From positions 496,001 through 560,000 of the forward strand of contig JADJCS010000001.1 in NCBI GenBank assembly GCA_016703105.1: 64,000 nucleotides of DNA. The letters run 5' to 3'. Source of the DNA: Flavobacteriales bacterium (lineage in GTDB: Bacteria > Bacteroidota > Bacteroidia > Flavobacteriales_F > PHOS-HE28). The position numbers and the translations under genes were made by a program. This document shows positions 24,550 through 34,121 of this stretch, one piece after another. How positions within the stretch are numbered: the first letter of the stretch is position 1; every line of letters begins with the position of its first letter. The notes below the pieces were generated by a model. That model saw only the letters and a program-made list of their open reading frames with translations. It did no database searches and was not told the DNA's origin.

Positions 24550-25347
24550 ATGAAGATCGCCATCATCGGATGCGGCAACATGGGTACCGCATACGCGCGC
24601 AGTTTCCGCAAATACGGCCTGGCGCGACGCGATGAGCTACTTCTGGTGGCCCGAAGTGAACGACGACGCGAGCAACTCGATCCGTTGGGAACGTTGAGCA
24701 CCGAGATCGGTCCGAAGATCGGCGGATGTGATCTGGTGATAGTCGCGGTGAAACCGCAGGACTTCACCTCTATCGCCGCGCCGCTGGCCGGTGTTCTAGG
24801 GCCGGAACAGGTGGTGCTGTCGATCATGGCGGGGATCACCTTGCAACGGCTCGCGGAAAGCTTGAAGCACCCCACGGTAGTGCGCGCCATGCCCAACGCG
24901 CCAGCGCAGATAGGCATGGGCATCACCGCGTACACCACAGGTACGGAGTTGACAATGCGCCAAACGCTGCAGGTGGAGCAATTGCTCAACAGCACCGGTC
25001 GTGCCATGCATCTGGCTGATGAGGCCTTGCTCGATCCGGTCACCGCGCTCAGCGGCAGTGGCCCCGCCTATTTCTTCGAGATCGTTCGGACCATGGTCGA
25101 CAGCGGTATCCGACTCGGGCTGGAACCCCATGTGGCCAGCGCCTTGGTGAAGCAGACCATGCTCGGGAGCTACCACTTGATGGAACACGCGGACCGCACG
25201 CCGGAAGAATTGATCAAAGCGGTGATGAGCAAAGGGGGCACCACCGAGGCCGCGTTCAAGGTGCTCGCTTCGGAAGATATGAGCGGAGCACTGTACCGTG
25301 CGATCGCTGCCGCCAGCGGCCGGGCACAGGAACTATCCGCGAGTTGA
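24550..25347 (+). CDS. proC: Pyrroline-5-carboxylate reductase
   Basis: The 265-residue enzyme begins MKIAIIGCGNMGTAYARSF, an NADPH-binding Rossmann site. It contains VVRAMPNAPAQIGMGITAYT and ends with the family signature region ALSGSGPAYFFEIVRTMVDS, ALVKQTMLGS and MSKGGTTEAAFKVL. It reduces 1-pyrroline-5-carboxylate to proline, the last step of proline synthesis. The ATG at 24550 gives the normal length. Its stop lies 4 nt from the restored end of the convergent OmpA-family gene. Confidence 0.96.
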   Translation: MKIAIIGCGNMGTAYARSFRKYGLARRDELLLVARSERRREQLDPLGTLSTEIGPKIGGCDLVIVAVKPQDFTSIAAPLAGVLGPEQVVLSIMAGITLQRLAESLKHPTVVRAMPNAPAQIGMGITAYTTGTELTMRQTLQVEQLLNSTGRAMHLADEALLDPVTALSGSGPAYFFEIVRTMVDSGIRLGLEPHVASALVKQTMLGSYHLMEHADRTPEELIKAVMSKGGTTEAAFKVLASEDMSGALYRAIAAASGRAQELSAS

Positions 25348-25351
25348 TCGC

Positions 25352-27369
25352 TTACTGGACGGTGATCTCCGTCCGTCGGTTCAGTGCGCGACCCTCGTCC
25401 GTTCCATTACTGGCCATCGGACGGGTTTCACCGTACCCTTGGATGAGACACGCGCGGCATCGATCCCATACCCGGTGAGGAACTTGGCCACCGCGCTCGC
25501 GCGATCTTCGCTGAGCTTCTGGTTATCTGCGTCGGCGCCCACGTCATCGGTGTGACCGCCCACTTCGATCCGCATGGTGGGGTTGGCTTTCATCAGCCGC
25601 AGCAACTTGTCGAGTTCCGTGTTACTGGTGGGTAACAGATCCGAACTGGCGGTATTGAAGAAGATGTTCCGCAGCGTGATGGTCTCCCCACTTGTGATCG
25701 GGCTCAACGGGACTTCCAACGTCTGCGGCTTGCCATCGGCGGACACCGCAACACTATAGTTCTGGCTGAAGAACAGGTAACCCTCGGAGGAGGCGTTCAA
25801 ACCGTACTCCCTTCCCGTTGGCAAACAGACCAGAAATTCGCCGTTGCTGGGATCGCTGTAGGCCGCCGTAGCGAGCTTCCCGGTACTTAGATCATAGAGT
25901 TCCACATCCGCCTCCACGGGCTTGCCAGTGCTCTTGTCCGTGACCACGCCACGGATGTAACTGACCGCGGCCGGCCGCGCCTCCGGATACAGTTCGAAAC
26001 CGTACAGGTCGAGATCTCCCTGCCCCCCGGCCCGATCGCTCGCGAAATAGGCGATGCGCCCATCGGCGCTCACGAGCAAACTGTTCTCATCACCACCGGT
26101 GTTGATAGGATAACCAAGGTTCAACGCAGGACCCCAGGTCCCGTCATCCTGCATGCGGCTCACATAGATGTCCAGGCCCCCGAACGCGGGATGCCCGTTG
26201 CTGCTGAAGTAGAGCGTGCGCCCGTCCGGATGGATCTGCACGCTCTCCTCCTGGAACGGCGTGTTGATCGCCGATCCCAGTTTCTCCGGTGCGCTGAAGG
26301 AACCATCTTCCTGAAGCCGCGTCACGTAGATATCCATGTCCTTCAGCCCGTCCTGTGCCTGGGTTCCCCGCACGTAATAGAGGGTGCGGCCATCGCTGGC
26401 CAGACTGGGCTGGCTTTCCCAATTGCGCGAATTCACCGGTGGGCCCAAGTTCTCCGGTGGGCTCCATCGGTTCCCAATGCGTCGGCTGATGAAGAGATCG
26501 CAACTGCCGAGCCCTTTCCGCCCCGCGCCATATTCCCCTTCCATACCCGCACATGCGGTGAAGATGATGAAGCGGCCATCGGGGGAAAGGGTGCCAGCTC
26601 CTTCGTTCGCTGGTGTCACCACGCCACCGACAGGTCGGCCAGTGGTCCATTCGCCCTTCTCATCGCGCGTGCTCACGTAAAAATCCTCCTGATGTCCCCA
26701 AGGTGACGCGGCATCCGGCAGATCGCGCGTGTAGAGCAAAGTCCGATCGTCCGCCGTGATGCACGGATAGTATTCCGCATTGGCCGAGTTCACCGCAGGG
26801 CCCAGGTTCTTGGGGTCGAAAGGCACCGGATGCTTGATGGCTTCCGCCGCGAAGGCGCAGTTGTCCACCCCCAGGCGAGCCCGACGCCGCCGCACCGGCT
26901 CCTCCTCGAGTTCCAAGTACGCCTTGTAGTGCTGTTCCGCAGCGGTGAAGTCCTGATTGCGGAACTCGATATCGGCGAGGTGTAGGTAGGCGTTGGGGAA
27001 ATAGCGCGGTGAAATGACCAGCGCTTCGCGGTAGTACTTCATGGCCTCCGCATCGTTCCCGCGCAGGTCGTTCAACTCGGCCAGGGCGAAACGGGGCTCC
27101 ACGAAACGATCGTCGAAGGCGGCCGCCTTTTTCAGATCGGCTTCCGCAGCGTCCCATTTGCGCGCGTGCATATGTTCCAGTCCGTCCTGATAGAGCTTGA
27201 TAGCCTTGGTCTCCTTGGTGGTGTAACTGCCGGGTTGCGCTTGGACCGTGGACAGTTGTCCGCTGATGGTTGTCAGTACTCCCACCATCAACAGCCGCAA
27301 TGACGGCGCTACGGACAACCGACAACCGACAACGGACAACTGCGGGACCAGCTTGGAAAAGAGGCTCAC
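25352..27369 (-). CDS. PD40-repeat OmpA-family envelope protein, frameshifted near the C-terminus
   Basis: The protein has a tetratricopeptide-like region after the signal peptide (AIKLYQDGLEHMHARKWDAA), PD40 propeller repeats (STRDEKGEWTTGRPVGGVVT, LSPDGRFIIFTAC, HPDGRTLYFSSNGHP), a carboxypeptidase-regulatory-like domain and a C-terminal OmpA domain (MRIEVGGHTDDVGADADNQK). The OmpA reading frame breaks at about 25436: after RVSSKG it reads into a stop at 25381. One base more would restore GYGETRPMASNG, RALNRRTEITVQ and a TAA at 25352. The GTG at 27369 overlaps the queE stop; an ATG at 27288 is an alternative. A GTTGTC-rich repeat lies in its first 40 codons. It should anchor to peptidoglycan. 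Confidence 0.8.
27251..27342. repeat. GTTGTC-rich inverted repeat inside the 5' end of the OmpA-family gene
   Basis: The left arm (27251-27276, GACAGTTGTCCG then GGTTGTCAG) and the right arm (27312-27342, CGGACAACCGACAAC then GACAACTG) are inverted copies of GTTGTC/GACAAC units around a spacer of about 35 nt. The same units occur at 1374-1397, 28944-28985 and 50468-50542. They fall in the signal-peptide-coding part if the GTG start is used. Confidence 0.7.
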
Positions 27370-28034
27370 GGAATGTTCAGGTATTTGTGGGTCTGTAGGG
27401 AGATCCGCCAACGGGGATGGGCCTTCACATGTGCGGTGATCAAGGGCATCATCGCTTCGCGTTTGTCCCACTCGGGTTGCAAGTAGAGCGCACACTTCAA
27501 AGGAACAGTGGCCGCGTGTTGTTCCGCCCACAGAAGATCGTGGCTGTTGAAGACCACCACCTTCAACTCATGGGCTTCGGCCGCGACAGCGGGCAATGGA
27601 GCTTTGAATTTTTTCGGGCTGAAGCAGATATGATGCCAGTCGCCGCTCAGTGGGTGGGCACCGCTGGTCTCCAGGTGCGTGCGAAATCCGGCCGCTCGTA
27701 GCGCATTGGTGAGGGGTGTCAGGTCATGCATCAAAGGCTCGCCTCCTGTTACCACCACGATGCGGGCCGGGTGCCGGGCCGCTTCGGCCACGATATCCGC
27801 AATGGCCAACACCGGGTGAAGCGAGGCCTCCCAGCTCTCTTTCACATCGCACCACGCACACCCCACATCACAACCGGCCAAGCGGATGAAATATGCCGCC
27901 TGTCCGCTGAAGAGCCCTTCCCCTTGCACGGTGTAGAACGCCTCCATCACCGGCAGGCCGATGCCTTGGGCGCGATCATCGATCTGTGTGGGAGGGGTGT
28001 CAGGAGCGTTCACGACGGCACAAAAAAAGCCCAT
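27366..28034 (-). CDS. queE: 7-carboxy-7-deazaguanine synthase (radical SAM)
   Basis: The enzyme has PVMEAFYTVQGEGLFSGQA, the QueE-type opening, and GCDVGCAWCDVKESW, a CxxxCxxC cluster site binding the 4Fe-4S cluster for radical SAM chemistry. VVVTGGEPLMHDL and HLETSGAHPLSGDWHHICFS follow, all standard for QueE. It makes 7-carboxy-7-deazaguanine for queuosine or preQ0 DNA modification. I chose the ATG at 28034; an upstream ATG (28067) and a GTG (28013) are possible. No other queuosine gene is nearby. Confidence 0.93.
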   Translation of the reverse strand: MGFFCAVVNAPDTPPTQIDDRAQGIGLPVMEAFYTVQGEGLFSGQAAYFIRLAGCDVGCAWCDVKESWEASLHPVLAIADIVAEAARHPARIVVVTGGEPLMHDLTPLTNALRAAGFRTHLETSGAHPLSGDWHHICFSPKKFKAPLPAVAAEAHELKVVVFNSHDLLWAEQHAATVPLKCALYLQPEWDKREAMMPLITAHVKAHPRWRISLQTHKYLNIP

Positions 28035-28067
28035 ACGTGCCACGTTCAAGGAACCCATGTGTATCAC

Positions 28068-28387
28068 ATAGGCGGGATCGCGATGATGGCTTCCGTAATC
28101 CTCGTGTCCCCGAAGGGATCCCTACCGAAGTAGGGCTGAGGCCCGCCGTACACCACCGAGGGTGCGATCCCTGATGGAAATTGTTGGTTCCGATGAACAG
28201 TTGGCCTGTATGGGCTTCGCGTTGACGAACGGCCAGGGGCCGAACGATGCTTGCTTCACAGGGTGTGGTAAAGAACAGCGTGGTACGAATGTAGAACGCG
28301 GATATCGGAATGCAAGCGGCCGGTTGAAAAATCGTCACGGTTGATCGCGAAGGATGGCGCCTATCGCGGACGACCCCACTCCCGCTC
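28068..28387. other. Non-coding stretch upstream of queE with tandem UUCG hairpins
   Basis: This 320-nt gap holds no convincing gene. Reading toward queE there are two adjacent hairpins with UUCG loops: CCCTAC-TTCG-GTAGGG (28135-28120) and TCCC-TTCG-GGGA (28118-28107). They could be part of the queE leader or a short structured RNA. No preQ1 riboswitch core was recognised. Confidence 0.5.
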
Positions 28388-28930
28388 CTACGCATCGCCT
28401 TTCTGCCCCACGAAATGGTCCTCCTTGTCCTCGAACAGGATGTTGAAGGTGGTGAGGCTTCCATAGCAGCGCGTGATGTACTGCTGCAATTCCACCTTGT
28501 CCGCTTCGCTGAGGGCGGCATGGGCGTTGATCTTTTGCTCCAGCACGCGGAAACGGTCGCGGATCATGACCACCTTGTGGAAGAAGTCGTCGATGGGGAC
28601 TTCTTTGCTCTTCAGAGAGGGGTCCTTCGGCCGCATCTCCAACATGCCGCCTTCGTACTTGCGGGCCATCTCGACGGGACGCTGGGGCTGTTGCATTTCC
28701 TCGAGCACCTCGCGGAGGGAATCCTTCACATGTTCTAAGTCCAGCGGTTCCTGGCCGATCTCCACGCCGGGTGCGATGGTCACCAAGCCCTCGAAACTGC
28801 GGCTGATGGGCTGTTCGCCGTGCTCCTTGAAGAACACATGCACGATGCGCGCGTCCATTTCATAGACCACCCCCACGCCCATGGTGGGATGCTTCACGCG
28901 CGCGCCGATACTGATGTCGTAGAGTTCCAT
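28388..28930 (-). CDS. Hypothetical protein with N-terminal Tudor-like segment
   Basis: The 180-residue cytoplasmic protein begins with SIGARVKHPTMGVGVVYEMD, a small beta-barrel pattern found in CarD- and UvrD-tail-like proteins. It then has a charged linker (VKDSLREVLEEMQQPQRPVE) and a C-terminal helical part containing KVVMIRDRFRVLEQKINAHA. The family is not recognised. It follows the potassium channel gene by about 70 nt on the same strand. Confidence 0.7.
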   Translation of the reverse strand: MELYDISIGARVKHPTMGVGVVYEMDARIVHVFFKEHGEQPISRSFEGLVTIAPGVEIGQEPLDLEHVKDSLREVLEEMQQPQRPVEMARKYEGGMLEMRPKDPSLKSKEVPIDDFFHKVVMIRDRFRVLEQKINAHAALSEADKVELQQYITRCYGSLTTFNILFEDKEDHFVGQKGDA

Positions 28931-28943
28931 GGAATACGGGGAT

Positions 28944-28985
28944 CTGTTGTCAGTTGTTGGTTGTCGGTCGTCAGCTTGTCGGTCG
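28944..28985. repeat. GTTGTC-rich repeat arm between two genes
   Basis: CTGTTGTCAGTTGTTGGTTG followed by TCGGTCGTCAGCTTGTCGG repeats the GTTGTC unit. It matches one arm of the inverted repeats at 27251-27342 and 50468-50542. No opposite arm is evident here. Confidence 0.6.
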
Positions 28986-28999
28986 GCCTGCCACGGCTG

Positions 29000-29974
29000 C
29001 TAGGACGGCAAGCGTTCCGGGGCTGGCACCGGGGTGAAATCACTGAGTTTGTTGAGGTCCAGGCGCATGCTGCCGTTCCGGGCGCTGAAGGCGCGCACAT
29101 AGCGGCCGCCCCACACGATCTCGTCGAAACGGAACGAGCGGCGGGTGATCACCTGCTGCATGTATCCTTCATCGATGCCTTTGAGCACCAGGATCACTTC
29201 CGCGCGGCGCTGCACCAAGTCATCATAGCCCACGCCGGCCAGCGGACTGTCGGGGCCGATCGGATGCACGAGCGTCCAGCTCAGCGGCATGAAGCTCACT
29301 TTGTCCAACTGCAGTTTCAGGTTGTAGTAGTTCAGCCGTTCGCCCTGCTCGTCCACATCGGCCATCACGAGCATGAGGCGGGCTTCCATCTCCATCAGCA
29401 ATGTGGTACGCCGGTTGGCCATGCGCATCTGCAGGCTCCATCCTTCTTTGAACGGTGCGATGAGCGCCCTGGCGCTATAGGCGATGCGTGCGGTGGGCCG
29501 CGCGAACCGGGCGTAGATCACCGCGCTGATCAACGAGAAGCCAAGGATCCCGAAGACGCCTTCCACCGCCGCCAGCAACCAAGTGGCCGGGCTGTTCGGG
29601 TACAATGATCCGTAGCCCACGGTGGTGAGCGTTTGCACGCTCATGCCAATGGCGCTCATCCACTTCGTACTCCACGAGTTCAGATCCGCATTGCCCAAAT
29701 ACTGCACGCCGATCAGCATGTAGAGCGACCCGAAGATCAGGTTCATGCCCAGATAACCCAGCACGAACGTGAGCACCAGCCGCCCCACGGGCATGGTGGC
29801 CAACGCCACGAACCCTTCGCGAAGACCGCTCGCCCGGCCTATCCGGTCCACCCGGAAGTTGCCGTCGTGGGCCACCAAGCGATCGAGCGGTCGCTCGAAG
29901 TTGGTGCCAATGCCCGGATCCTCGGTGCGTTCCGCGCGGATCTTGAACGGCATGGAGGGAAGGGTAGCCTTCAT
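29000..29974 (-). CDS. Inwardly rectifying potassium channel (KirBac-type)
   Basis: The 324-residue protein has the Kir layout: an N-terminal slide-helix region, transmembrane helix 1 (about 63-85), a pore helix and selectivity filter TTVGYG (117-122), helix 2 (about 130-152) and a large cytoplasmic immunoglobulin-like domain (MRMANRRTTLLMEMEARLML, LVHPIGPDSPLAGV). It forms a tetrameric K+ channel in the inner membrane, with gating through the cytoplasmic domain. The start at 29974 (MKATLPSMPFKIRAER) is acceptable; an ATG seven codons later is possible. Confidence 0.93.
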   Translation of the reverse strand: MKATLPSMPFKIRAERTEDPGIGTNFERPLDRLVAHDGNFRVDRIGRASGLREGFVALATMPVGRLVLTFVLGYLGMNLIFGSLYMLIGVQYLGNADLNSWSTKWMSAIGMSVQTLTTVGYGSLYPNSPATWLLAAVEGVFGILGFSLISAVIYARFARPTARIAYSARALIAPFKEGWSLQMRMANRRTTLLMEMEARLMLVMADVDEQGERLNYYNLKLQLDKVSFMPLSWTLVHPIGPDSPLAGVGYDDLVQRRAEVILVLKGIDEGYMQQVITRRSFRFDEIVWGGRYVRAFSARNGSMRLDLNKLSDFTPVPAPERLPS

Positions 29975-30010
29975 ACGGTTGAATGGAAGTGCGAAGGTCG
30001 GCGCGCTCCG

Positions 30011-31750
30011 TCAATTCCCGACCACGCGGCACACTGGATAGCGACGATATCCCGGTTCCATATAAGGAGAACGCTCGAAGACGAACGCGAGCTGCGCCAA
30101 GGCGTCCTTCGCGAATTCCGGATCGGCGGCCCGCTTCGCCTCGAGCTCGGCCTTCAACGCGGGATCCTTCGCGAGCAGGTGCGTAGCGACATCCTCGAAC
30201 ACGTAATCGCTGAACCACTCCTTCTGCTGGAGCACACTGTCGAAAAAGCCCCAGGCGAAGTAGCTGTCCGGTGCCTCCGGCTCCAGCACCGCCATGACGA
30301 AACGGTCCGTAGCGCGATCCATCGGCACCAGCAGATCGCCAGCCCGTGCGGTGATCGTCGTACGCTCCGCATGCACCGCCACATCCCGATGGAGATAATG
30401 GCCCTCGAACGGCTCGCGCACCGTGTTCATCGTGCCGATGCGATACACTTCCACCTCCAGCAGCGTATCGCGTTCCACGCGCTGGAACGTGATGCCGTTC
30501 AATGCCAGGCGCTGCGAAACTTCCCGCCACGCTTGGGGGATCAAGTACGCCTTTGGCTTGGTCCGCGTGGTGCCCGGCGTGTAGCTGTCCATCCAGGGCA
30601 CCTCCAGATCAACAGGACGGGTGCGATCATAGTACAGACGAGAAAGCCCTGTAACCGCGCTGGGGCGCTGCTCCGCGCGGTAGCCCTTGAACGGTAGACG
30701 TTCCACCTTTGTGGTGTCCAAGGTCCAGCGCAGCGGAAGCTCTTTCAATTGTGTGGTGCGGGTCTTCGCTCGGTCTCGGATCTCCTTCAACTCTTGACCG
30801 TGCTCGTCCATCACCACCAGCGTACCGAGCATGAGTTGGAAAGTGGCGTTCACTCGATCGGCATAGGGCTTCAGCATGTGGCTCTCGGCCATCAGACCAA
30901 TGGTGTTGAAGAGCGCGGTGTAGCCCGTGGTGTAGCGTGGCGTATCGAAGAAGGCGACAAGACCTTGCTCAGGCGTACGGTCCACCGTCTCGAAATAGGG
31001 ACACATCGCGATCCTCTTGCGGTCCATCCACTTGTAAAGGCCAGGCACCAGGGTCCCGTCCAAGTACGCCGCCACCTCGGGATCCAATTTCGCCGGGTGG
31101 GTGGTGAGCAATTCCATCACATATTGATGGTCCGCCCCATTGCTCACATGCGTATCGATGAAGATGTCCGGGTCCCAGCGCCGAAGTACTTGCAACAAGG
31201 TCTGCGTGTTGCGTGAATCGACCTTCACGAGGTCACGATTGAGATCGAGGTTGCGCGCGTTCGCCCGCTGTCCATGCACACGCGGACCGTTCTGGTCCAC
31301 GCGGAAGGTGGTATCGCGCACCAAGGCACCGCTCACGTTGTAAACGGGAACGATGCACACCACCGTGTTCACGGTGAGGCCCATCAACTGGTCGCTCTCC
31401 AACAACGCCTGGGCGAGCAGCAAACTCGCATCGATGCCGTCCGGCTCGCCGGGATGGATGCCGTTATTGATGAAGAGCACGCGTTTGCCGCGTGCCTTCA
31501 AGCTGTCGGGGCCGAACACGCCGCCATCGGAGATCACGAAAAGGTGGATGGGCGAACCGCCATCGTCCTTGCCGATCTCGAAAAGTTTGGCACCGCGATG
31601 CCGTTCGTCCAGATCGCGATAGCGTGCGATCACCTGTTCCCAGGTAGGCGTGGTGTCGCCTTGGAAGGTCCAGGCTTGGGCCGCAGCGATAGTGCACCAG
31701 AGAGAGCAGGCGATGGCGAACGCGCCCCCTTGGATCTTCCACAGCCTCAT
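30011..31750 (-). CDS. Secreted M14-family zinc carboxypeptidase-like protein
   Basis: The ATG at 31750 gives 579 residues with a signal peptide (AIACSLWCTIAAAQA). The peptidase domain has the zinc site HPGEPDG (His99, Glu102) and DTHVSNGADHQY (His201), with substrate-binding NARNLDLNRD between. This is the M14 carboxypeptidase pattern. The 300 residues after it form a second region (YRAEQRPSAVTGLSRLYYDR, FEGHYLHRDVAVHAERTTIT) that is conserved in the larger Bacteroidota M14 proteins. Its target is probably exported or extracellular peptide. Confidence 0.88.
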   Translation of the reverse strand: MRLWKIQGGAFAIACSLWCTIAAAQAWTFQGDTTPTWEQVIARYRDLDERHRGAKLFEIGKDDGGSPIHLFVISDGGVFGPDSLKARGKRVLFINNGIHPGEPDGIDASLLLAQALLESDQLMGLTVNTVVCIVPVYNVSGALVRDTTFRVDQNGPRVHGQRANARNLDLNRDLVKVDSRNTQTLLQVLRRWDPDIFIDTHVSNGADHQYVMELLTTHPAKLDPEVAAYLDGTLVPGLYKWMDRKRIAMCPYFETVDRTPEQGLVAFFDTPRYTTGYTALFNTIGLMAESHMLKPYADRVNATFQLMLGTLVVMDEHGQELKEIRDRAKTRTTQLKELPLRWTLDTTKVERLPFKGYRAEQRPSAVTGLSRLYYDRTRPVDLEVPWMDSYTPGTTRTKPKAYLIPQAWREVSQRLALNGITFQRVERDTLLEVEVYRIGTMNTVREPFEGHYLHRDVAVHAERTTITARAGDLLVPMDRATDRFVMAVLEPEAPDSYFAWGFFDSVLQQKEWFSDYVFEDVATHLLAKDPALKAELEAKRAADPEFAKDALAQLAFVFERSPYMEPGYRRYPVCRVVGN

Positions 31751-31766
31751 CGTACGATGCGTTGGA

Positions 31767-32843
31767 TCAACGGACGACGATCGGTCGCCAGTCCAGCACG
31801 CCATTGCGTTCAACACCGACCGGGTAGATACCCGAGGCCCATCCTTCGGTAGCGATATGGATCCGCACGGCGGATGGATAGCGCTTGTCCAGGACCACAC
31901 GTCCCTGCATATCCAACACGCGCACGGCGATGGCCTGCGCCTCACCCTCCTGTTCGATCACGAACCCCGAAGCCGCCTCAGTTGGATTCGGGGTGATGCT
32001 GAAACCTGGATCCGTGGCTGCGGCCTCGGGCACGTCCACCGTTCCGGTGATGGTGGTATCGATGTTCACCACTACTCCGAAAGCCGGTCCCCAACCGCCG
32101 TCATCGTCCTGCGCGCGCATCCAGAGCACATGCACACCGTTGTCCACAGGAACAGGGATAGCGCCGCCCTTTATGGCTTCAAATGCCTGATCGAAGTTGC
32201 CATCCGAAGCGAGCATAGGCGTTCCTGCGCCGGGTCCAGGATCGGCATCCACCCAGTACTCGGCCGCACCCACATGGATGTCCGGAAAACTCACGGCCCC
32301 TTGTAGCACTTCCACCACTACTTGGAAAGCTCCGCTCCAGTTGGCATCGACATCCCGCACACGCATGTGCAACACATGAAGACCGGGCGCAGGCAAACTG
32401 TTGATGTCCGCACCCACGGCCTCCAAGGCCTCTTCATAGTTCCCATCAAAGGCCAGCAATGGCGAGCCGTTCCCTTCACCGGGATCGGTATCCCAGAAGT
32501 ATTCGCCCTCGGCCACGTGGATGTCCGGGAAGCTCACGCTCCCTTGCAGAATTTCGAGTACCGTGCTGAACACGGGGCCCCATCCCCCATCCTCGTCCAG
32601 GATGCGGATGCTAAGCTCGTGCAAGCCCGGGGATGGCAGCGTTGCTGTTTGCACCAGCACTTGTTCCACCACTTGGCCAAAGGTGCCGTCCACCGCCACG
32701 AGCGGTGAGCCGTTGCCAACGCCTGGGTCGGTATCCCAGAAATACTCCGCTGACGTGATGCCCAATTGGGCGTGGCCGATGGCGCCCCACAGGACGGCAC
32801 CGGCGAAAAGGATCGCGCGCATGTGCATGGTGCGGCGGATCAA
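31767..32843 (-). CDS. Secreted protein with three tandem repeats and T9SS sorting domain
   Basis: The 358-residue protein has a signal peptide (ILFAGAVLWGAIGHAQ) and three copies of an 85-90-residue unit. Each starts with (E/A)EYFWDTDPGxGNG and holds a GLHxLxxRxxDxDGxWGP segment; the first two end SFPDIHV. Asp-rich loops could bind calcium. The end (ITPNPTEAASGFVI...GIYPVGVERNGV) is a T9SS type A sorting domain. The start overlaps the upstream gene's stop (ATGA), so the two secreted proteins are coupled. The repeat family has no name I recognise. Confidence 0.83.
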   Translation of the reverse strand: MIRRTMHMRAILFAGAVLWGAIGHAQLGITSAEYFWDTDPGVGNGSPLVAVDGTFGQVVEQVLVQTATLPSPGLHELSIRILDEDGGWGPVFSTVLEILQGSVSFPDIHVAEGEYFWDTDPGEGNGSPLLAFDGNYEEALEAVGADINSLPAPGLHVLHMRVRDVDANWSGAFQVVVEVLQGAVSFPDIHVGAAEYWVDADPGPGAGTPMLASDGNFDQAFEAIKGGAIPVPVDNGVHVLWMRAQDDDGGWGPAFGVVVNIDTTITGTVDVPEAAATDPGFSITPNPTEAASGFVIEQEGEAQAIAVRVLDMQGRVVLDKRYPSAVRIHIATEGWASGIYPVGVERNGVLDWRPIVVR

Positions 32844-34072
32844 CGATCGAAGGCGGTCGCCTTCACGCTAAGCGTGGAGCCACTGCGCACATTGAACGGA
32901 TGGCCGGTGAGATGGACCCGCGCCGCACCCGTGTGCAACGGATGGAAGTTGGTCTGGGTGTAGCTGCCGCCGTAGGCGCCGGCATCGCCGGTGCTCAGGT
33001 CGAGATCGCTCAGCACCACGGCAGGGTTGCCCCCGTCGACACACGCCGGGGCGTTGCTGAGCGTGCCATCCACGTACAGCGTGATGGGTTGGTTGGTGGT
33101 GTTGTTGGACTCGAAGGTGAACCCTGCGGAGATCGGGTAGGTCATGCCGGATACCACATGGTTGAAATAAACGTTCACCTGTCCGTTGTTCCCGCTGTCC
33201 TTATTGATGCCCCGGTTGTCGCCGCTCCAGGTGGTGGTCACCACGTTGTTCATCAACTCCCACACGCTGCCCGCATTGGTGTTCGCCACATCGATCCCGT
33301 AGGTGGTGAACTGACCGGTATAGGCCACCACCGTGTTGTTCCAAACCAGGTTCTGCGTACCGCCGATATGGCCTTGTTCGATCTGTATGCCCATCCAGCC
33401 GTGTTGCACATAATTGTTTCGAATGTGAACGATCTGATTGTCCCCGCTGAACCGGATGGCCTCGTAGCTCACGCGGCCTTTCACCTGGTTACCGACAATG
33501 GCACACGTGTCCAACGCCCCTGCGGCCGTATTGCCCGTCACGTTGATGGTTTCGTCGGTGATCAATGATCCATCCACATAGCAACCGACCACATTGCCGT
33601 AGGCGATGGCGATCGTGCCGTTCAGGAGGGTACACCCTACCACGTCGGTGGTGTTGGCGTTGGAGGAACACGCGATGGATCCGTTCACGAAGTAGCTATC
33701 CAGGATCCGGATCCGTGTGCCTCGAGTGGTTCCACCTCCGGGCCCACTGATGCCGCCGGCCGTGTTGCGCATGCTGATGATGGTAACCTCGCGCCCTGTG
33801 GCCCCGGGAATGGTGTAGGTGCCTTGCACGTAGAAGAAGTCGTCGTTGGAGTAACTGAGGAACTGCAGGTTCTTGCCCACGGTGACATCCTCGATCCAAG
33901 GAATATTACCCGCCCGGTTCTTTACGATGATCCGGTCGCCATCCACCGCAGCGGTCACGGCGGCATTGATGCTGGCGTAGGCGGGTGGCTGCCCGAATTC
34001 CTCTACAATGCGGTCCGTGGCCAGTGCCGGAAAGGCGAGTACGAAGGATGCTAGTGCGGCGAAGTGTTTCAT
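32840..34072 (-). CDS. Secreted right-handed parallel beta-helix protein
   Basis: The 410-residue protein has a signal peptide (FAALASFVLAFPALA) and then a beta-helix typical of polysaccharide-binding or lyase-like proteins: IVEEFGQPPAYASINAAVTA, YEAIRFSGDNQIVHIRNNYV and MGIQIEQGHIGGTQNLVWNN. It is followed by an Asp-rich end (GDAGAYGGSYTQTNFHPLHT) but no obvious sorting domain. It is encoded just before the three-repeat secreted protein and overlaps it by 4 nt, so the two may work as a pair. Confidence 0.82.
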   Translation of the reverse strand: MKHFAALASFVLAFPALATDRIVEEFGQPPAYASINAAVTAAVDGDRIIVKNRAGNIPWIEDVTVGKNLQFLSYSNDDFFYVQGTYTIPGATGREVTIISMRNTAGGISGPGGGTTRGTRIRILDSYFVNGSIACSSNANTTDVVGCTLLNGTIAIAYGNVVGCYVDGSLITDETINVTGNTAAGALDTCAIVGNQVKGRVSYEAIRFSGDNQIVHIRNNYVQHGWMGIQIEQGHIGGTQNLVWNNTVVAYTGQFTTYGIDVANTNAGSVWELMNNVVTTTWSGDNRGINKDSGNNGQVNVYFNHVVSGMTYPISAGFTFESNNTTNQPITLYVDGTLSNAPACVDGGNPAVVLSDLDLSTGDAGAYGGSYTQTNFHPLHTGAARVHLTGHPFNVRSGSTLSVKATAFDR

Positions 34073-34121
34073 GCGTGGATCGCGCTTGATGCGATCCCGC
34101 GAAAGTAGCGGCGCGAACGGA

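Noticed and set aside
28068..28387. preQ1 riboswitch upstream of queE
   Set aside because: The two hairpins are simple tetraloops, and I could not find the short pseudoknot core expected of a preQ1 riboswitch.
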